DNA of 64,000 nucleotides from Mycobacteroides immunogenum (GCF_001605725.1 NZ_CP011530.1:1116001-1180000); one strand, 5' to 3'; positions 25,976 through 35,634 are shown, counted from the first letter of the stretch. Notes: generated by a model not told the origin, from the letters alone. A program made the numbers and translations.

Positions 25976-26531
25976 CGTTCACTCCACCCCACAGCGAGAA
26001 CCCCTTGACGGTCACATGCGGGGCGCCCTGCACACCGTTGCCGCTGGCCGAGTGATCGAAGCCACCCATCACCGCGACACCCTTGACGTCCACGTTGACC
26101 TCGGGCGGCAACAGGATGGTCTGTCCGCCCATGATGGAGAAGGACCGGATCTCAACCTCGTTCGAGGTGAAGTCGGCGTAGCGCAGGTCCAGCACGCCCC
26201 CACCCCACAGCGCGAATGAGGTGAGCTTGCCAGGAACATTCCAGCGGCCGCGCCGCTCGAATCCGCTCATGATGGCCATGAGCACAGTCGATGGCGCTGG
26301 CTTGCTTCCTTGACCCCGAACCGGGGAAGTGGCGACCGCGGGAAGATCCGCGCTGAGCTGATCAAGCTCACCATAAGTGTTTGCCGAGTACACCTTGGTG
26401 AGGCGCTCCTCGAACTCAGAGAGTTCCAGCCGGCCCTGCGCGGCAGCATCGGACAAAAGCTGCGCGACGCGCATGCGGTCGGCGTCTGCGGCCCGCATCG
26501 ATGCGGTCACCCGCTCAGGGAGGTTGCTCAT
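25929..26531 (-). CDS. DUF1707 domain protein with LiaF-like C-terminal beta domain
   Basis: 200 aa from ATG 26531 (GTG 26534 is the alternative). N-terminal DUF1707 (MRAADADRMRVAQLLSDAAAQGRLELSEFEERL, about 12-50) is a short helical module common in actinobacteria. The C-terminal half (about 85-185) has repeated SFALWGGG/SIMGGQ/VAVMGGF strands like the cell-wall-active antibiotic response domain. It ends in a basic KRKRRKRRE tail. Possibly envelope-stress related; no transmembrane helix is seen. Converges with and overlaps the oxygenase gene. Confidence 0.82.
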   Translation of the reverse strand: MSNLPERVTASMRAADADRMRVAQLLSDAAAQGRLELSEFEERLTKVYSANTYGELDQLSADLPAVATSPVRGQGSKPAPSTVLMAIMSGFERRGRWNVPGKLTSFALWGGGVLDLRYADFTSNEVEIRSFSIMGGQTILLPPEVNVDVKGVAVMGGFDHSASGNGVQGAPHVTVKGFSLWGGVNVKRKRRKRRESLEER

Positions 26532-26617
26532 CACCGCCGAGCCTACGACGAACGGCGCATAAAGGCACGCGGTTCAATAGTGTTGCTCAGCGCACTACAT
26601 TCGTAGTGCCGCTTGGT

Positions 26618-27403
26618 TCACACTTGCCAGGCGGGAGGCCGCTTCTGCAAGAAGGCCATCATGCCCTCCTGGGCCTCTGGCGACACGAACAGTCGCGCCG
26701 AAGTTTCCGTCAACTCGACTGCACGAGCATCGAAATCGGCGAGGATCGGCGCGGTGGTGAGCCGCTTCGATTCGGCCAGCCCCTGCGGCGAACCGAGGGA
26801 GATGTCATCCACCAACGAGGTGACCGCGGCCTCGACAGCTTCGGGGCTGTCGACGGACTTGGTGACCAAACCGATCGCCGCGGCCACCCGCGCATCGAAC
26901 TTCTCACCGGTGACGAAGTAGCGTCCCGCGGCCCGGCTGGTGAGCCGGGGCAGCAGGGTCAGCGAGATGATCGATGGCGCCACCCCGATGCGTGCCTCGG
27001 TGAGTGCGAACGTGCTGTCCGGACCCGCCACCGCGATATCCGCCGCACCGACGAGACCGAAACCGCCGGCCCGCACATGGCCGTTGACGGCGATGATGAC
27101 GGGCAGCGGCAGCTCCAAGATGTCGCGCAGCAGTGCGGTGAGTTGACCGGCCCGGTCCTTGGCGATGTCCTGGGGATCCGAGGAGGCCCCTGTGCTCTCC
27201 GACAGATCGGCTCCGGCACAGAAGGTGTTGCCGGTGTGGGTGAGCACCACGGCGCGCACCGTCTGGTCGGTGGCGGCCCGCTGCAGTCCCTCCCGCAATT
27301 GCCGTACCAGCCCGCTGGACAAGGCATTCCGGTTGTGCGGCGAGTCGAGCGTCAGGCGCGCGGCGCGGCCCTCCACCTCGTACTGGACCAGAGTTTCGCT
27401 CAT
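26618..27403 (-). CDS. echA7: Enoyl-CoA hydratase/isomerase (EchA7-like)
   Basis: 261 aa crotonase-fold enzyme. Oxyanion-hole segments are GNTFCAGADLSE and VNGHVRAGGFGLVGAADIAVA; the TEARIGVAPSIIS region follows. Last gene of a six-gene operon whose order matches Rv0971c-Rv0976c. Within the pathway it would hydrate the unsaturated or carboxylated acyl-CoA, as methylglutaconyl-CoA hydratase does in leucine or isoprenoid degradation. The substrate is inferred from context only. Confidence 0.9.
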   Translation of the reverse strand: MSETLVQYEVEGRAARLTLDSPHNRNALSSGLVRQLREGLQRAATDQTVRAVVLTHTGNTFCAGADLSESTGASSDPQDIAKDRAGQLTALLRDILELPLPVIIAVNGHVRAGGFGLVGAADIAVAGPDSTFALTEARIGVAPSIISLTLLPRLTSRAAGRYFVTGEKFDARVAAAIGLVTKSVDSPEAVEAAVTSLVDDISLGSPQGLAESKRLTTAPILADFDARAVELTETSARLFVSPEAQEGMMAFLQKRPPAWQV

Positions 27404-27427
27404 GGGTGTGTGTCTCCTCGGGAGGGA

Positions 27428-28597
27428 TCAGTACGAACGGGGCAGGCCCAGGGATGTCTGCGCCACGAAGTTGAGGATCATCTCCCGGCTCACCGGGGCG
27501 ATGCGCCCGAAACGGGACAGGTTCAACAGCGGGGCCACCCCGTACTCGGTGGTCAACCCGTTGCCGCCCAGGGATTGCACGGCACGGTCCGCCGCGCGGC
27601 AGGCCACGTCGGCGGCCGCGTACTTGGCCATGTTGGCGGCTTCCGCGGCACCCCAGTCGTCACCGCAGTCGTACAGCGTGGCGGCCTTCTGCATCATGAG
27701 CTTGGCCAGCTCCAACTCGACCTTGATCTCGGCCAGCGGGTGGGCGATGGCCTGGTGCGCACCGATGGGCGTCTTCCACACCTGACGGGTCTTGACGTAG
27801 TCGGTGGCCTTGTTCAGTGCGAGCCGGGTCAGCCCAACTCCACTGGCAGCACCCATGATTCGTTCCGGGTTCAGACCGGCGAACAGCTGCATCAGCGCGG
27901 CGTCCTCGGAGCCGACAAGCGCGTCACCGGGCACGCGCACGTCATCCAGGAACACCTGGAACTGCTGCTCGGGCAGCGTCAACTGCATGTCGATGGGGGT
28001 GTACTCGAATCCCTTGGTGTCTGTCGGCACCACGAACAGCGCGGGCTTGAGCTTGCCGGTCTTGGCCTCTTCGGTGCGGGCCACCACCAGCACGGCGTTG
28101 GCCTCATTGACGCCGGAGATGAACACCTTGCGCCCGTTGAGGATCCAGTCGCCGCCGTCGCGCTTGGCGGTGGTGATGATGTTGTGCGAGTTGGAACCGG
28201 CGTCGGGCTCGGTGATGGCGAAGGCCATCTTGAAGCTGCCCTCGGCCATGGCGGGCAGCCAGGACTTCTTCTGGGCGTCGGTGCCATAGCGGGCGATGAT
28301 GGTGGCATTGATGGCCGGGGAGACAACCATCAACAGCAGTGGGCAACCGGCGGCCGAGAGCTCTTCGAAGACCAGCCCGAGCTCGTACATACCGGCACCG
28401 CCACCGCCGTACTCCTCAGGAATGTTGACGCCGAGGAAGCCGAGTTTGCCTGCCTCGTCCCACAGTTCGGCCAGCGGCTCGTGAGTCTTGGACTTCTCCA
28501 GGTAGTACTCGTGGCCGTAGCTGGCGGCCAAAGAAGCCACCGCCTGACGCAGGGCCTTGCGCTCATCGGACTCGACGTACGGGTTGGGCTGGGTCAT
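27428..28597 (-). CDS. fadE12: Acyl-CoA dehydrogenase (FadE12-like)
   Basis: 389 aa from ATG 28597, which overlaps the accA2 stop by 4 bases; the longer open frame to 28747 is out-of-gene sequence. FAD enzyme oxidising the alpha-beta bond of an acyl-CoA. It has MAFAITEPDAGSNSHNI, FISGVNEANAVLVVART, QAIAHPLAEIKVELELAK and ENGLTTEYG-like GGNGLTTEYGVAPLLNLSRFGRIAPVSREMI. Located between the carboxylase subunit and the enoyl-CoA hydratase. Confidence 0.92.
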   Translation of the reverse strand: MTQPNPYVESDERKALRQAVASLAASYGHEYYLEKSKTHEPLAELWDEAGKLGFLGVNIPEEYGGGGAGMYELGLVFEELSAAGCPLLLMVVSPAINATIIARYGTDAQKKSWLPAMAEGSFKMAFAITEPDAGSNSHNIITTAKRDGGDWILNGRKVFISGVNEANAVLVVARTEEAKTGKLKPALFVVPTDTKGFEYTPIDMQLTLPEQQFQVFLDDVRVPGDALVGSEDAALMQLFAGLNPERIMGAASGVGLTRLALNKATDYVKTRQVWKTPIGAHQAIAHPLAEIKVELELAKLMMQKAATLYDCGDDWGAAEAANMAKYAAADVACRAADRAVQSLGGNGLTTEYGVAPLLNLSRFGRIAPVSREMILNFVAQTSLGLPRSY

Positions 28598-30615
28598 GAC
28601 GGATCTCCTTCTGTGGTGGCTTCGGCGGCCAGCTGGGCAAGTACGGTGCCGAGCTCGACTTGTTGTCCTGGCTCGACATTCAGGATTTCGACGACGCCGT
28701 CGGCGGGGGCGACGATGGTGTGTTCCATCTTCATGGCTTCCAGCCACACAATGGGGGTACCCGCGGTGACGGTGTCACCCACGGCCGCGCCGAGGCGCAG
28801 CACCACACCCGGCATGGGTGCGATGAGCGATCCCGCCGCGACCTCGGTACTGGGGTCGGTGAATCGGGGTACCACGGCCAACGCCACCGGACCCAGCGGT
28901 GAATCGACGTCGACGGAATCCCCATAGCTCGCGATATCAAAGCCGCGGCGCACACCATCGATGACAAGCACCACGTGTTCCGGTGTCGCCGAGACCAGTT
29001 CGATAGCGGGCCAGGTAGTGCCCGATGCGCTGTCGAGCTCCAGGCCGGTGCGGGTGAGCCGGTACCTGACGCTGACGGTGCTCTCACCCGCCGTGAATTC
29101 CTTGGTCTGGAAACCCGAAGACGGACCGCGCAGGTTGCGCCACCCGCTCGGGACGGCGGCGCAGGCCACCGCCGAGACCCGGTTCGCCGCGGCATCGGCA
29201 AGCGCGGCGGCGAGGGCCGAATACTGGTGCGCTGCCACGTCGGCCAGTGGCTTGGCCAGCGTGTCCAGGCCGTGCTTGTCCAAGAAGGAGGTATCGGTGT
29301 CGCCGTCGAGGAACGCCGGATGGCGCAACACATTGACCAATAGGTCGCGGTTGGTGGTCAGCCCATGTATGCGGGCGCGTTCCAATGTCGAGGCCAGCAG
29401 CCGTGCCGCCTCGGTGCGGGTCGGCGCCACCGTGATGACCTTGGCGAGCATCGGGTCGTAATGCACCGACACCACACTGCCGTCGACGATCGTCGAGTCC
29501 AGGCGGACGCCGTTACGTCCCGGGTGTCCCGGGAGATGGAATTCCGCGGTGGCGCCTGGTATCTCGAAGCGGCGTATCGTGCCACTCTGTGGCTGCCATC
29601 CGGCCGCGGGGTTCTCCGCGTACAGGCGCGCCTCGATCGAATGGCCCTGAATGGCCGGTGACTCGGCGGGAAGCTCGCCGCCATCTGCCACCTGGATCTG
29701 CAGGGCCACCAGGTCCAGACCGGTGGTGCATTCGGTGACCGGATGCTCCACCTGTAGGCGGGTGTTCATCTCCAGGAAGAAGAATTCGCCGTCCTCGGTG
29801 GCAAGGAACTCCATGGTTCCGGCGCCGACGTATCCGATGGCCGCCGCGGCGGTGCGCGACGCCTCGAAGAGGCGCTCCCGCATACCGTCGATACGGGTCA
29901 CCAGGGGGGACGGTGCCTCCTCGATGACCTTCTGATGGCGGCGCTGGATGGAGCATTCGCGCTCGCCCACGGCCCACACCGTGCCGTGGGAGTCGGCCAT
30001 CACCTGTACCTCGATGTGCCGCCCGGTACCCAGGTACCGCTCACAGAAGACGGTCGGATCGCCGAACGCCGACTGTGCTTCCCGTTGTGCCGCAGCGATT
30101 TCACCGGGCAGCTTGTCGAGCTCGGAAACGATCCGCATGCCGCGGCCGCCGCCGCCTGCGGAGGCCTTGACCAGTACCGGGAGCTGCGCGGCGGTCACGG
30201 TCTCCGGGTCGAGTTGTCCCAGCACCGGTACGCCCGCAGCATCCATGAGCTTCTTGGATTCGATCTTCGAACCCATCGACTCGATGGCGGCAACCGGTGG
30301 CCCGATCCAGGTGAGGCCGGCATCGGACACCGCACGGGCGAATTCGGCATTCTCCGAGAGGAATCCGTAGCCGGGATGGATCGCGTCGGCGCCGGTGGCC
30401 TTGGCCGCGGCGATGATGAGCTCGCCGCGCAGGTAGGTTTCGGCGCTGGAGGTTCCGGGCAGGTGAACCGCGGCATCGGCCTCGGATACGTGCGGGCTGT
30501 CGGCGTCGGCATCCGAATAGACGGCGACGGTACCCAGCCCCAGTTTGCGGCAGGTGGCGAAGACGCGGCGCGCGATCTCGCCGCGATTGGCCACCAAAAC
30601 GGAGGTGACAGTCAT
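28594..30615 (-). CDS. accA2: Acyl-CoA carboxylase alpha subunit (biotin carboxylase + BCCP)
   Basis: 673 aa from ATG 30615. The biotin carboxylase domain begins VLVANRGEIARRV; ATP-grasp GGGGRGMRIV, catalytic EMNTRLQVEHPVTE and HSIEARLYAENP are visible. The C-terminal BCCP ends with the biotinylated lysine in EAMKMEH. It pairs with AccD2 to carboxylate an acyl-CoA. The operon resembles the leucine/citronellol (Liu/Atu) carboxylase clusters, so a branched enoyl-CoA substrate is plausible. Confidence 0.95.
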   Translation of the reverse strand: MTVTSVLVANRGEIARRVFATCRKLGLGTVAVYSDADADSPHVSEADAAVHLPGTSSAETYLRGELIIAAAKATGADAIHPGYGFLSENAEFARAVSDAGLTWIGPPVAAIESMGSKIESKKLMDAAGVPVLGQLDPETVTAAQLPVLVKASAGGGGRGMRIVSELDKLPGEIAAAQREAQSAFGDPTVFCERYLGTGRHIEVQVMADSHGTVWAVGERECSIQRRHQKVIEEAPSPLVTRIDGMRERLFEASRTAAAAIGYVGAGTMEFLATEDGEFFFLEMNTRLQVEHPVTECTTGLDLVALQIQVADGGELPAESPAIQGHSIEARLYAENPAAGWQPQSGTIRRFEIPGATAEFHLPGHPGRNGVRLDSTIVDGSVVSVHYDPMLAKVITVAPTRTEAARLLASTLERARIHGLTTNRDLLVNVLRHPAFLDGDTDTSFLDKHGLDTLAKPLADVAAHQYSALAAALADAAANRVSAVACAAVPSGWRNLRGPSSGFQTKEFTAGESTVSVRYRLTRTGLELDSASGTTWPAIELVSATPEHVVLVIDGVRRGFDIASYGDSVDVDSPLGPVALAVVPRFTDPSTEVAAGSLIAPMPGVVLRLGAAVGDTVTAGTPIVWLEAMKMEHTIVAPADGVVEILNVEPGQQVELGTVLAQLAAEATTEGDPS

Positions 30616-30628
30616 TGGATTCCTAACC

Positions 30629-32224
30629 TCACATCCGGAAGACGCCGAAGTTCGACGTCCCCTCGATTGGTCCATTGGCAATGGCGGACAAGCACATACC
30701 CAGAACTGCCCGGGTATCGCGGGGATCGATCACCCCGTCGTCGTACAGACGGCCGGACATGAACATCGGCAGCGACTCGGCTTCAATCTGTGCCTCGATG
30801 GCTGCTTTCATGGCGGCGTCGGCTTCCTCATTGACAGCCTGGCCGCGCGCTGCGGCGGCGGCGCGGCTGACGATGGAGATGACGCCTGCCAGCTGGGTGC
30901 CGCCCATCACGGCGGACTTGGCGCTGGGCCACGCGAAGAGGAATCGGGGGTCGTACGCGCGCCCGCACATGCCGTAGTGGCCCGCGCCATAGGAGGCGCC
31001 GACGATGAGTGACAGGTGCGGCACCGTCGAGTTCGACACGGCGTTGATCATCATCGATCCGTGTTTGATCATGCCGCCCTCTTCGTACTCCTTGCCCACC
31101 ATGTACCCGGTGGTGTTGTGTACGAACAACAGTGGCGTGTTGGTCTGGTTGGCCAACTGGATGAATTGGGTGGCCTTTTGCGCCTCTTCGCTGAACAGAA
31201 CGCCCCGCGCATTGGCCAGGATGCCGATCGGATACCCGTGCAGGCGCGCCCACCCGGTAACCAGTGACGAGCCGTATTGCTCTTTGAATTCGTCGAATTC
31301 AGAGCCATCGACGATCCGCGCGATGACCTCGCGCGGATCGAAGGGGATGCGCAGATCGCCGGGGACGATGCCGATGAGCTCTTCCTGATCGGCGATCGGC
31401 TCGACCACCGCGGCGGGCTTCGGCCCCTTCTTGACCCAGTTCAGGCGCGAAACGATCTGGCGGCCCAGCCGCACCGCGTCCTGCTCGTCCACGGCCAGGT
31501 AGTCACCCAATCCCGAGACACGAGAGTGCATTTCGGCGCCGCCCAGCGACTCGTCGTCGGACTCCTCGCCGGTCGCCATCTTGACCAGCGGGGGACCCGC
31601 CAAGAACACCTTGGAGCGTTCCTTGATCATCACGACGTGGTCGGACATGCCGGGGATGTACGCGCCACCGGCCGTTGAGTTGCCGAACACCAGGGCGATG
31701 GTCGGGATGCCGGCGGCCGAGAGGCGAGTGAGATCGCGGAACATCTGTCCGCCGGGTACGAACACTTCCTTCTGGGTGGGCAGGTCGGCGCCGCCGGATT
31801 CCACCAGAGAAATCACCGGCAAGCGATTCTTGAAAGCAATGTCGTTGGCCCGCAGCACCTTACGCAACGTCCACGGGTTGCTGGTGCCACCCTTCACGGT
31901 GGGGTCGTTGGCCACGATCATGCATTCGACACCTTCGACCACCCCGATACCGGTGACCAGGGAGGCGCCGACGGTGAAATCGCTGCCCCAGGCGGCGAGT
32001 GGGCACAGCTCCAGGAATGGGGAGTCGGGGTCGATCAGGAGCTCGATGCGCTCGCGTGCCAGCAGCTTCCCGCGTTCATGGTGCCGGGCAACGTATTTGT
32101 CACCGCCGCCGGCCAGGGCCTTGGCGGTCTCGGCATTGACCTCGGCCAGCTTGGTCTCCATGGCCTCGGCTGCGGCGGCGTATTCGGGCGAATTGGTGTT
32201 GACGGCGGTGCGCAGGATGGTCAT
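30629..32224 (-). CDS. accD2: Acyl-CoA carboxylase beta subunit (carboxyltransferase)
   Basis: 531 aa from ATG 32224, overlapping the fadE13 stop by 4 bases. Crotonase-type carboxyltransferase with N- and C-domains: LIDPDSPFLELCPLAAWG, GTSNPWTLRKVLRAN, the oxyanion glycines in FGNSTAGGAYIPGMSDH, and SYGAGHYGMCGRAYDPRFLFAWP. It is most like the methylcrotonyl/geranyl-CoA carboxylase group rather than propionyl-CoA carboxylase. Partner of the adjacent AccA2. Confidence 0.94.
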   Translation of the reverse strand: MTILRTAVNTNSPEYAAAAEAMETKLAEVNAETAKALAGGGDKYVARHHERGKLLARERIELLIDPDSPFLELCPLAAWGSDFTVGASLVTGIGVVEGVECMIVANDPTVKGGTSNPWTLRKVLRANDIAFKNRLPVISLVESGGADLPTQKEVFVPGGQMFRDLTRLSAAGIPTIALVFGNSTAGGAYIPGMSDHVVMIKERSKVFLAGPPLVKMATGEESDDESLGGAEMHSRVSGLGDYLAVDEQDAVRLGRQIVSRLNWVKKGPKPAAVVEPIADQEELIGIVPGDLRIPFDPREVIARIVDGSEFDEFKEQYGSSLVTGWARLHGYPIGILANARGVLFSEEAQKATQFIQLANQTNTPLLFVHNTTGYMVGKEYEEGGMIKHGSMMINAVSNSTVPHLSLIVGASYGAGHYGMCGRAYDPRFLFAWPSAKSAVMGGTQLAGVISIVSRAAAAARGQAVNEEADAAMKAAIEAQIEAESLPMFMSGRLYDDGVIDPRDTRAVLGMCLSAIANGPIEGTSNFGVFRM

Positions 32225-33369
32225 GACTGGAACCCCAGCAGCTTGGCTGCCAACGAGGTCAGGATTTCGGTGGTGCCACCACCGATTCCGATGATGCGCA
32301 TGTCGCGATACTGCCGTTCGATTTCGCTCTCGGACATGTAGCCCATGCCTCCGAATAGTTGGACGCCCTGGTTGGCCACCCATTCGCCGGCTTCGACGGC
32401 GGTGTTCTTGGCGAAGCACACCTCGGCGATCAGATTGGTCTCACCCGCGTTGGCCCGGTCGACCAGCACGTGTGTGTACACCCGCGCGACATCGACCCGG
32501 CGCGCCATCTCGGCGAGGGTGTTCTGCACCGATTGGCGGGAAATGAGCGGGCGGCCGAACGTCTCCCGATTGCGGCACCATTGGACCGTCAGGTCCAGGC
32601 AGCGCTGCGCGCTCGCGTAGGCCTGGGCGGCAAGACCGATGCGCTCCGAGACGAATGCGCCGGCGATCTGCGCGAATCCGGTGTTCTCCGCTCCCACCAG
32701 GTTCTCGGCGGGCACGCGCACATCGGTGAAGGACAGCTCGGCGGTGTCCGAGGAACGCCAGCCCATCTTGTCGAGCTTGCGGGTTACCTCAAATCCCGGT
32801 GTTTCCTTGTCGATCAGCAGCAGGGAGACACCGGCCGCGCCCGCGCCTCCAGTGCGTACAGCAGTCACCACATAGTCTGCGCGCACGCCGGAGGTGATGA
32901 AGGTCTTGGCGCCGTTGACGATGTAGTGATCGCCATCCCGCTTCGCCGATGTGGTCAGGTGTCCGACATCGGACCCACCGCCGGGTTCGGTGATGGCCAG
33001 TGAGCCGATCAGGTCGCCGGCCAGGGTCGGCTTCACGTAGGTGTCGATGAGCCGCTGATCGCCGGAGGCGATCATGTGCGGCGTGGAGATTCCACAGGTG
33101 AACAGGGAGGCGAACACGCCACCGGGCACGCCCGCGTAGTGCAGTTCCTCGCACACGATCACGGGGTCGATGGCATCGCCGCCCCCGCCGCCGACCTCCT
33201 CGGGGGAGCCGGGGCCGAGAAGGCCCAAATCGCCTGCCTTGCGGTGCAATTCGCGGGGGAGTAGACCCTCACGTTCCCATTCGGTGACATTCGGCAGGAT
33301 CTCGCGTTCGGCGAAGTCACGCACCGTCTCCCGAAGCGCCTTGCGCTCCGGGGTGTTCCAGGAATTCAC
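32221..33369 (-). CDS. fadE13: Acyl-CoA dehydrogenase (FadE13-like)
   Basis: 382 aa, GTG start at 33369. FAD-dependent dehydrogenase with SLAITEPGGGSDVGHL, VNGAKTFITSGVRADYVV, KMGWRSSDTAELSFTDVRVP, QLFGGMGYMSESEIERQYRDMRIIGIGGGTTEI; the C-terminal block holds the usual catalytic-region motif. Second gene of the operon, 5 bases after the AtuA-like gene. Confidence 0.93.
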   Translation of the reverse strand: MNSWNTPERKALRETVRDFAEREILPNVTEWEREGLLPRELHRKAGDLGLLGPGSPEEVGGGGGDAIDPVIVCEELHYAGVPGGVFASLFTCGISTPHMIASGDQRLIDTYVKPTLAGDLIGSLAITEPGGGSDVGHLTTSAKRDGDHYIVNGAKTFITSGVRADYVVTAVRTGGAGAAGVSLLLIDKETPGFEVTRKLDKMGWRSSDTAELSFTDVRVPAENLVGAENTGFAQIAGAFVSERIGLAAQAYASAQRCLDLTVQWCRNRETFGRPLISRQSVQNTLAEMARRVDVARVYTHVLVDRANAGETNLIAEVCFAKNTAVEAGEWVANQGVQLFGGMGYMSESEIERQYRDMRIIGIGGGTTEILTSLAAKLLGFQS

Positions 33370-33374
33370 GGTGG

Positions 33375-35081
33375 TTACTTTCCTTCCAATAGGGATTCGG
33401 GGATGTCGATCTCACGGGAACGCAGCCATTCGCCAATGCCCTTGGCCTGGGGGTCGAACCGGGCCTGGTAAGCCACGCCCTTGCCGAGGATGTCCTGGAT
33501 CACGAAGTTCACGGCCCGCAGCTTGGGCAATAGGTACCGCGCGACCTCGAGGTGCTCGACTTCCGGGAGCAACTCGCGCAATGCGTCGACGGTCAAAGCA
33601 TGTGCGAGCCAACGATATTCCTCGTCGGTACGCACCCAGACGCCGACATTGGCGCTACCGCCCTTGTCGCCGCTGCGGGCGCCCGCGAGCGTGCCCAGTG
33701 GCGCGCGCCGTACCGGGCCTGCGGGCAGCGGTTCGGGTAATGCCGCCGCGGGGGCGTCGGCGAGTGGTTGGGTCTGGGACGCCTGGGCGATATCGACGCG
33801 GGTACCGTCGGCCAGCACCGCCACATGCGGAACCTTGTCGGCGGGGACGTATCCCGGTGTGAACACGCCGTACGGCTCGCCGTCCTTGGGTGGTGTGGTG
33901 ACGTGGAAGCCGGGGTAACTCGCCAGCGCCAGTTCGACCGCCGCACTCGAGAACTGCCGGCCCACCTTGTTGGGGTCGGAGTCGCGCACCATGACATGTA
34001 GCAGCGCGCTGGCAGCCTGTTCGGTATCGGCGTTCGGATGATCGGTGCGCCCCAGTGTCCACTGAATGTCCTCGGGTGGGGAGGACAGCGCGGCCTCGAG
34101 CTGCTTGCGGGTCAGCTCCGCCTTGGCATCGATGTCCAGCCCGGTCAGCACGAAGGTCATCTGATTGCGGAAGCCGCCCAGCGCGTTCAGCGACACCTTC
34201 AGATCGGGTGGCGGTGCCTCGCCCGTCACGCCGGAGACACGCACGCGGTCCGGGCCCTCGGTGTCGAGCTGCAGGGTATCCAGGCGGGTGGTCACGTCGG
34301 GATTGGCGTAGCGGCCGCCGGTGACCTCGTAGAGCAGCTGTGCGGTGACCGTGCCCACGCTGACGGCGCCGCCGGTTCCGGCGTGCTTGGTGATCACGGA
34401 GGATCCGTCCTCGTACACCTCGGCCAACGGGAACCCGGGATGTGAGAGATCGGCGATCTCGGTGAAGAAGGCGTAGTTGCCGCCGGTGGCCTGGGTGCCG
34501 CACTCGATGATGTGCCCAGCCGCGACCGCACCGGCCAGCTTGTCGTAGTCGTCACGGCGCCAGCCGAAGTGTGCGGCGGCGGGGCCGACGATGACCGAGG
34601 CGTCGGTGACCCGGCCGGTGACCACGACGTTGGCCCCGGAGTTGAGGCATTCCACAATGCCCCAGGCGCCCAGGTAGGCGTTGGCGGTCAGCGGCGCCCC
34701 GAGCCCGAGTTCGGCGGCGCGGGGCAGCAGGTCATCGCCCTCGACATGCGCCACGCTGGTTGGGATACCCAGCTTCTCGGAGAGCGCGCGGATGGCGTCT
34801 GCCAGGCCCGCGGGATTCAGGCCGCCGGCGTTGGCGACGATCCGCACACCCTTGTCCTGGGCCAGGCCGAGGCACTGCTCGAGTTGACGCAGGAAAGTCT
34901 TGGCGTAGCCCCGCTCGGGTGCCTTGGCGCGATCGCGGCCCAGGATGAGCATGGTCAGCTCGGCGAGATAGTCGCCGGTCAGGTAGTCGAGCTCACCTCC
35001 GGTGAGCATCTCGTGCATGGCCGATATTCGGTCCCCGTAGAAGCCTGAACAGTTCCCAATTCGTACCGGCGCAATAGTCAC
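33375..35081 (-). CDS. AtuA-like acyclic terpene utilisation protein (DUF1446)
   Basis: 568 aa. N-terminal DUF1446 block RIGNCSGFYGDRISAMHEML and LDYLTGDYLAELTMLILGRDRAK, then VANAGGLNPAGLADAI and TGRVTDASVIVGPAAAHFGW. The C-terminal 100 residues (ARSGDKGGSANVGVWVR) form a DUF4387-like module. AtuA is needed for citronellol and geraniol growth in Pseudomonas by an unresolved mechanism. Its place at the head of an acyl-CoA carboxylase operon supports an isoprenoid or branched acyl-CoA pathway. Start ATG 35081. Confidence 0.9.
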   Translation of the reverse strand: MTIAPVRIGNCSGFYGDRISAMHEMLTGGELDYLTGDYLAELTMLILGRDRAKAPERGYAKTFLRQLEQCLGLAQDKGVRIVANAGGLNPAGLADAIRALSEKLGIPTSVAHVEGDDLLPRAAELGLGAPLTANAYLGAWGIVECLNSGANVVVTGRVTDASVIVGPAAAHFGWRRDDYDKLAGAVAAGHIIECGTQATGGNYAFFTEIADLSHPGFPLAEVYEDGSSVITKHAGTGGAVSVGTVTAQLLYEVTGGRYANPDVTTRLDTLQLDTEGPDRVRVSGVTGEAPPPDLKVSLNALGGFRNQMTFVLTGLDIDAKAELTRKQLEAALSSPPEDIQWTLGRTDHPNADTEQAASALLHVMVRDSDPNKVGRQFSSAAVELALASYPGFHVTTPPKDGEPYGVFTPGYVPADKVPHVAVLADGTRVDIAQASQTQPLADAPAAALPEPLPAGPVRRAPLGTLAGARSGDKGGSANVGVWVRTDEEYRWLAHALTVDALRELLPEVEHLEVARYLLPKLRAVNFVIQDILGKGVAYQARFDPQAKGIGEWLRSREIDIPESLLEGK

Positions 35082-35393
35082 GGTGGTCCTCTCGAGGTCG
35101 GCGTCGACTGCTCGTGCGCTGCCAAATTACCCCACGCACTAAAACGTCAATCTAGCGGTCCAACCAAGTGGTTGGCCGAGCCGCCCGGCAGCGTCGACAC
35201 GCCGTCTTATGGTGAGAAAATGCGATACATAACCGCCGCTATGCGGCGTGTCGGCGCGGATTGATCGGGGCAAATTTGCAGCTCATGCCCGCTACCGGCT
35301 ATCGTGTCCTGATTGTCGCTCGCTGCGCCCAACATGCTGGCGCGGCGTGGGCGAATGAATCAGAAACCTAAGAAATAAGGAGAGGGCGCGACC
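35082..35393. other. Divergent control region between AtuA-like operon and rpmF
   Basis: No gene seen. It holds a 7+7 palindrome at 35160-35175, a short CGCCGC-TAT-GCGGCG hairpin at about 35237-35251 and the rpmF ribosome site AAGGAGAG just before ATG 35394. Confidence 0.6.
35160..35175. promoter_or_regulatory. Operator CCAACCA-N2-TGGTTGG
   Basis: Perfect 7-bp inverted repeat 78 bases upstream of the carboxylase operon. The form suits a TetR-family dimer. No regulator gene is adjacent, so the repressor is encoded elsewhere. Confidence 0.6.
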
Positions 35394-35567
35394 ATGGCCG
35401 TCCCCAAGCGGAGAATGTCCCGCTCGAACACCCGTAGCCGGCGCTCGCAGTGGAAGGCCACCGCCACTGAGCTGGTCAATGTCACTGTCGGCGGACAGAA
35501 CCACAAGGTTCCCCGTCGTCTGCTGAAGGCTGCCCGCCTCGGGCTCATCGACCTCGACCGTCGCTGA
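35394..35567 (+). CDS. rpmF: 50S ribosomal protein L32
   Basis: 57 aa, beginning [20 protein letters not shown] with the usual L32 basic N-terminus. The zinc-binding cysteines found in many L32 proteins are absent, so this is the cysteine-free form. AAGGAGAG lies 12 bases upstream. Same position as Rv0979A, ahead of mprA. Confidence 0.95.
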   Translation: MAVPKRRMSRSNTRSRRSQWKATATELVNVTVGGQNHKVPRRLLKAARLGLIDLDRR

Positions 35568-35595
35568 ACACTGAGAGAGCCGATTCTCGGGCTTC

Positions 35596-35611
35596 CTCAG
35601 TAATATCTCAG
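35596..35611 (+). promoter_or_regulatory. MprA box upstream of mprA
   Basis: Direct repeat CTCAG (35596-35600) and CTCAG (35607-35611), 11 bp apart, 24 bases before the mprA GTG. The same repeat and spacing recur ahead of pepD, supporting autoregulation by MprA. Confidence 0.75.
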
Positions 35612-35634
35612 CCGCACGGTTAACACTGGTCCCT

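Noticed and set aside
26501..28927. 808-codon plus-strand frame across echA7 and fadE12
   Set aside because: Antisense shadow of two clear genes; composition typical of third-position GC bias.
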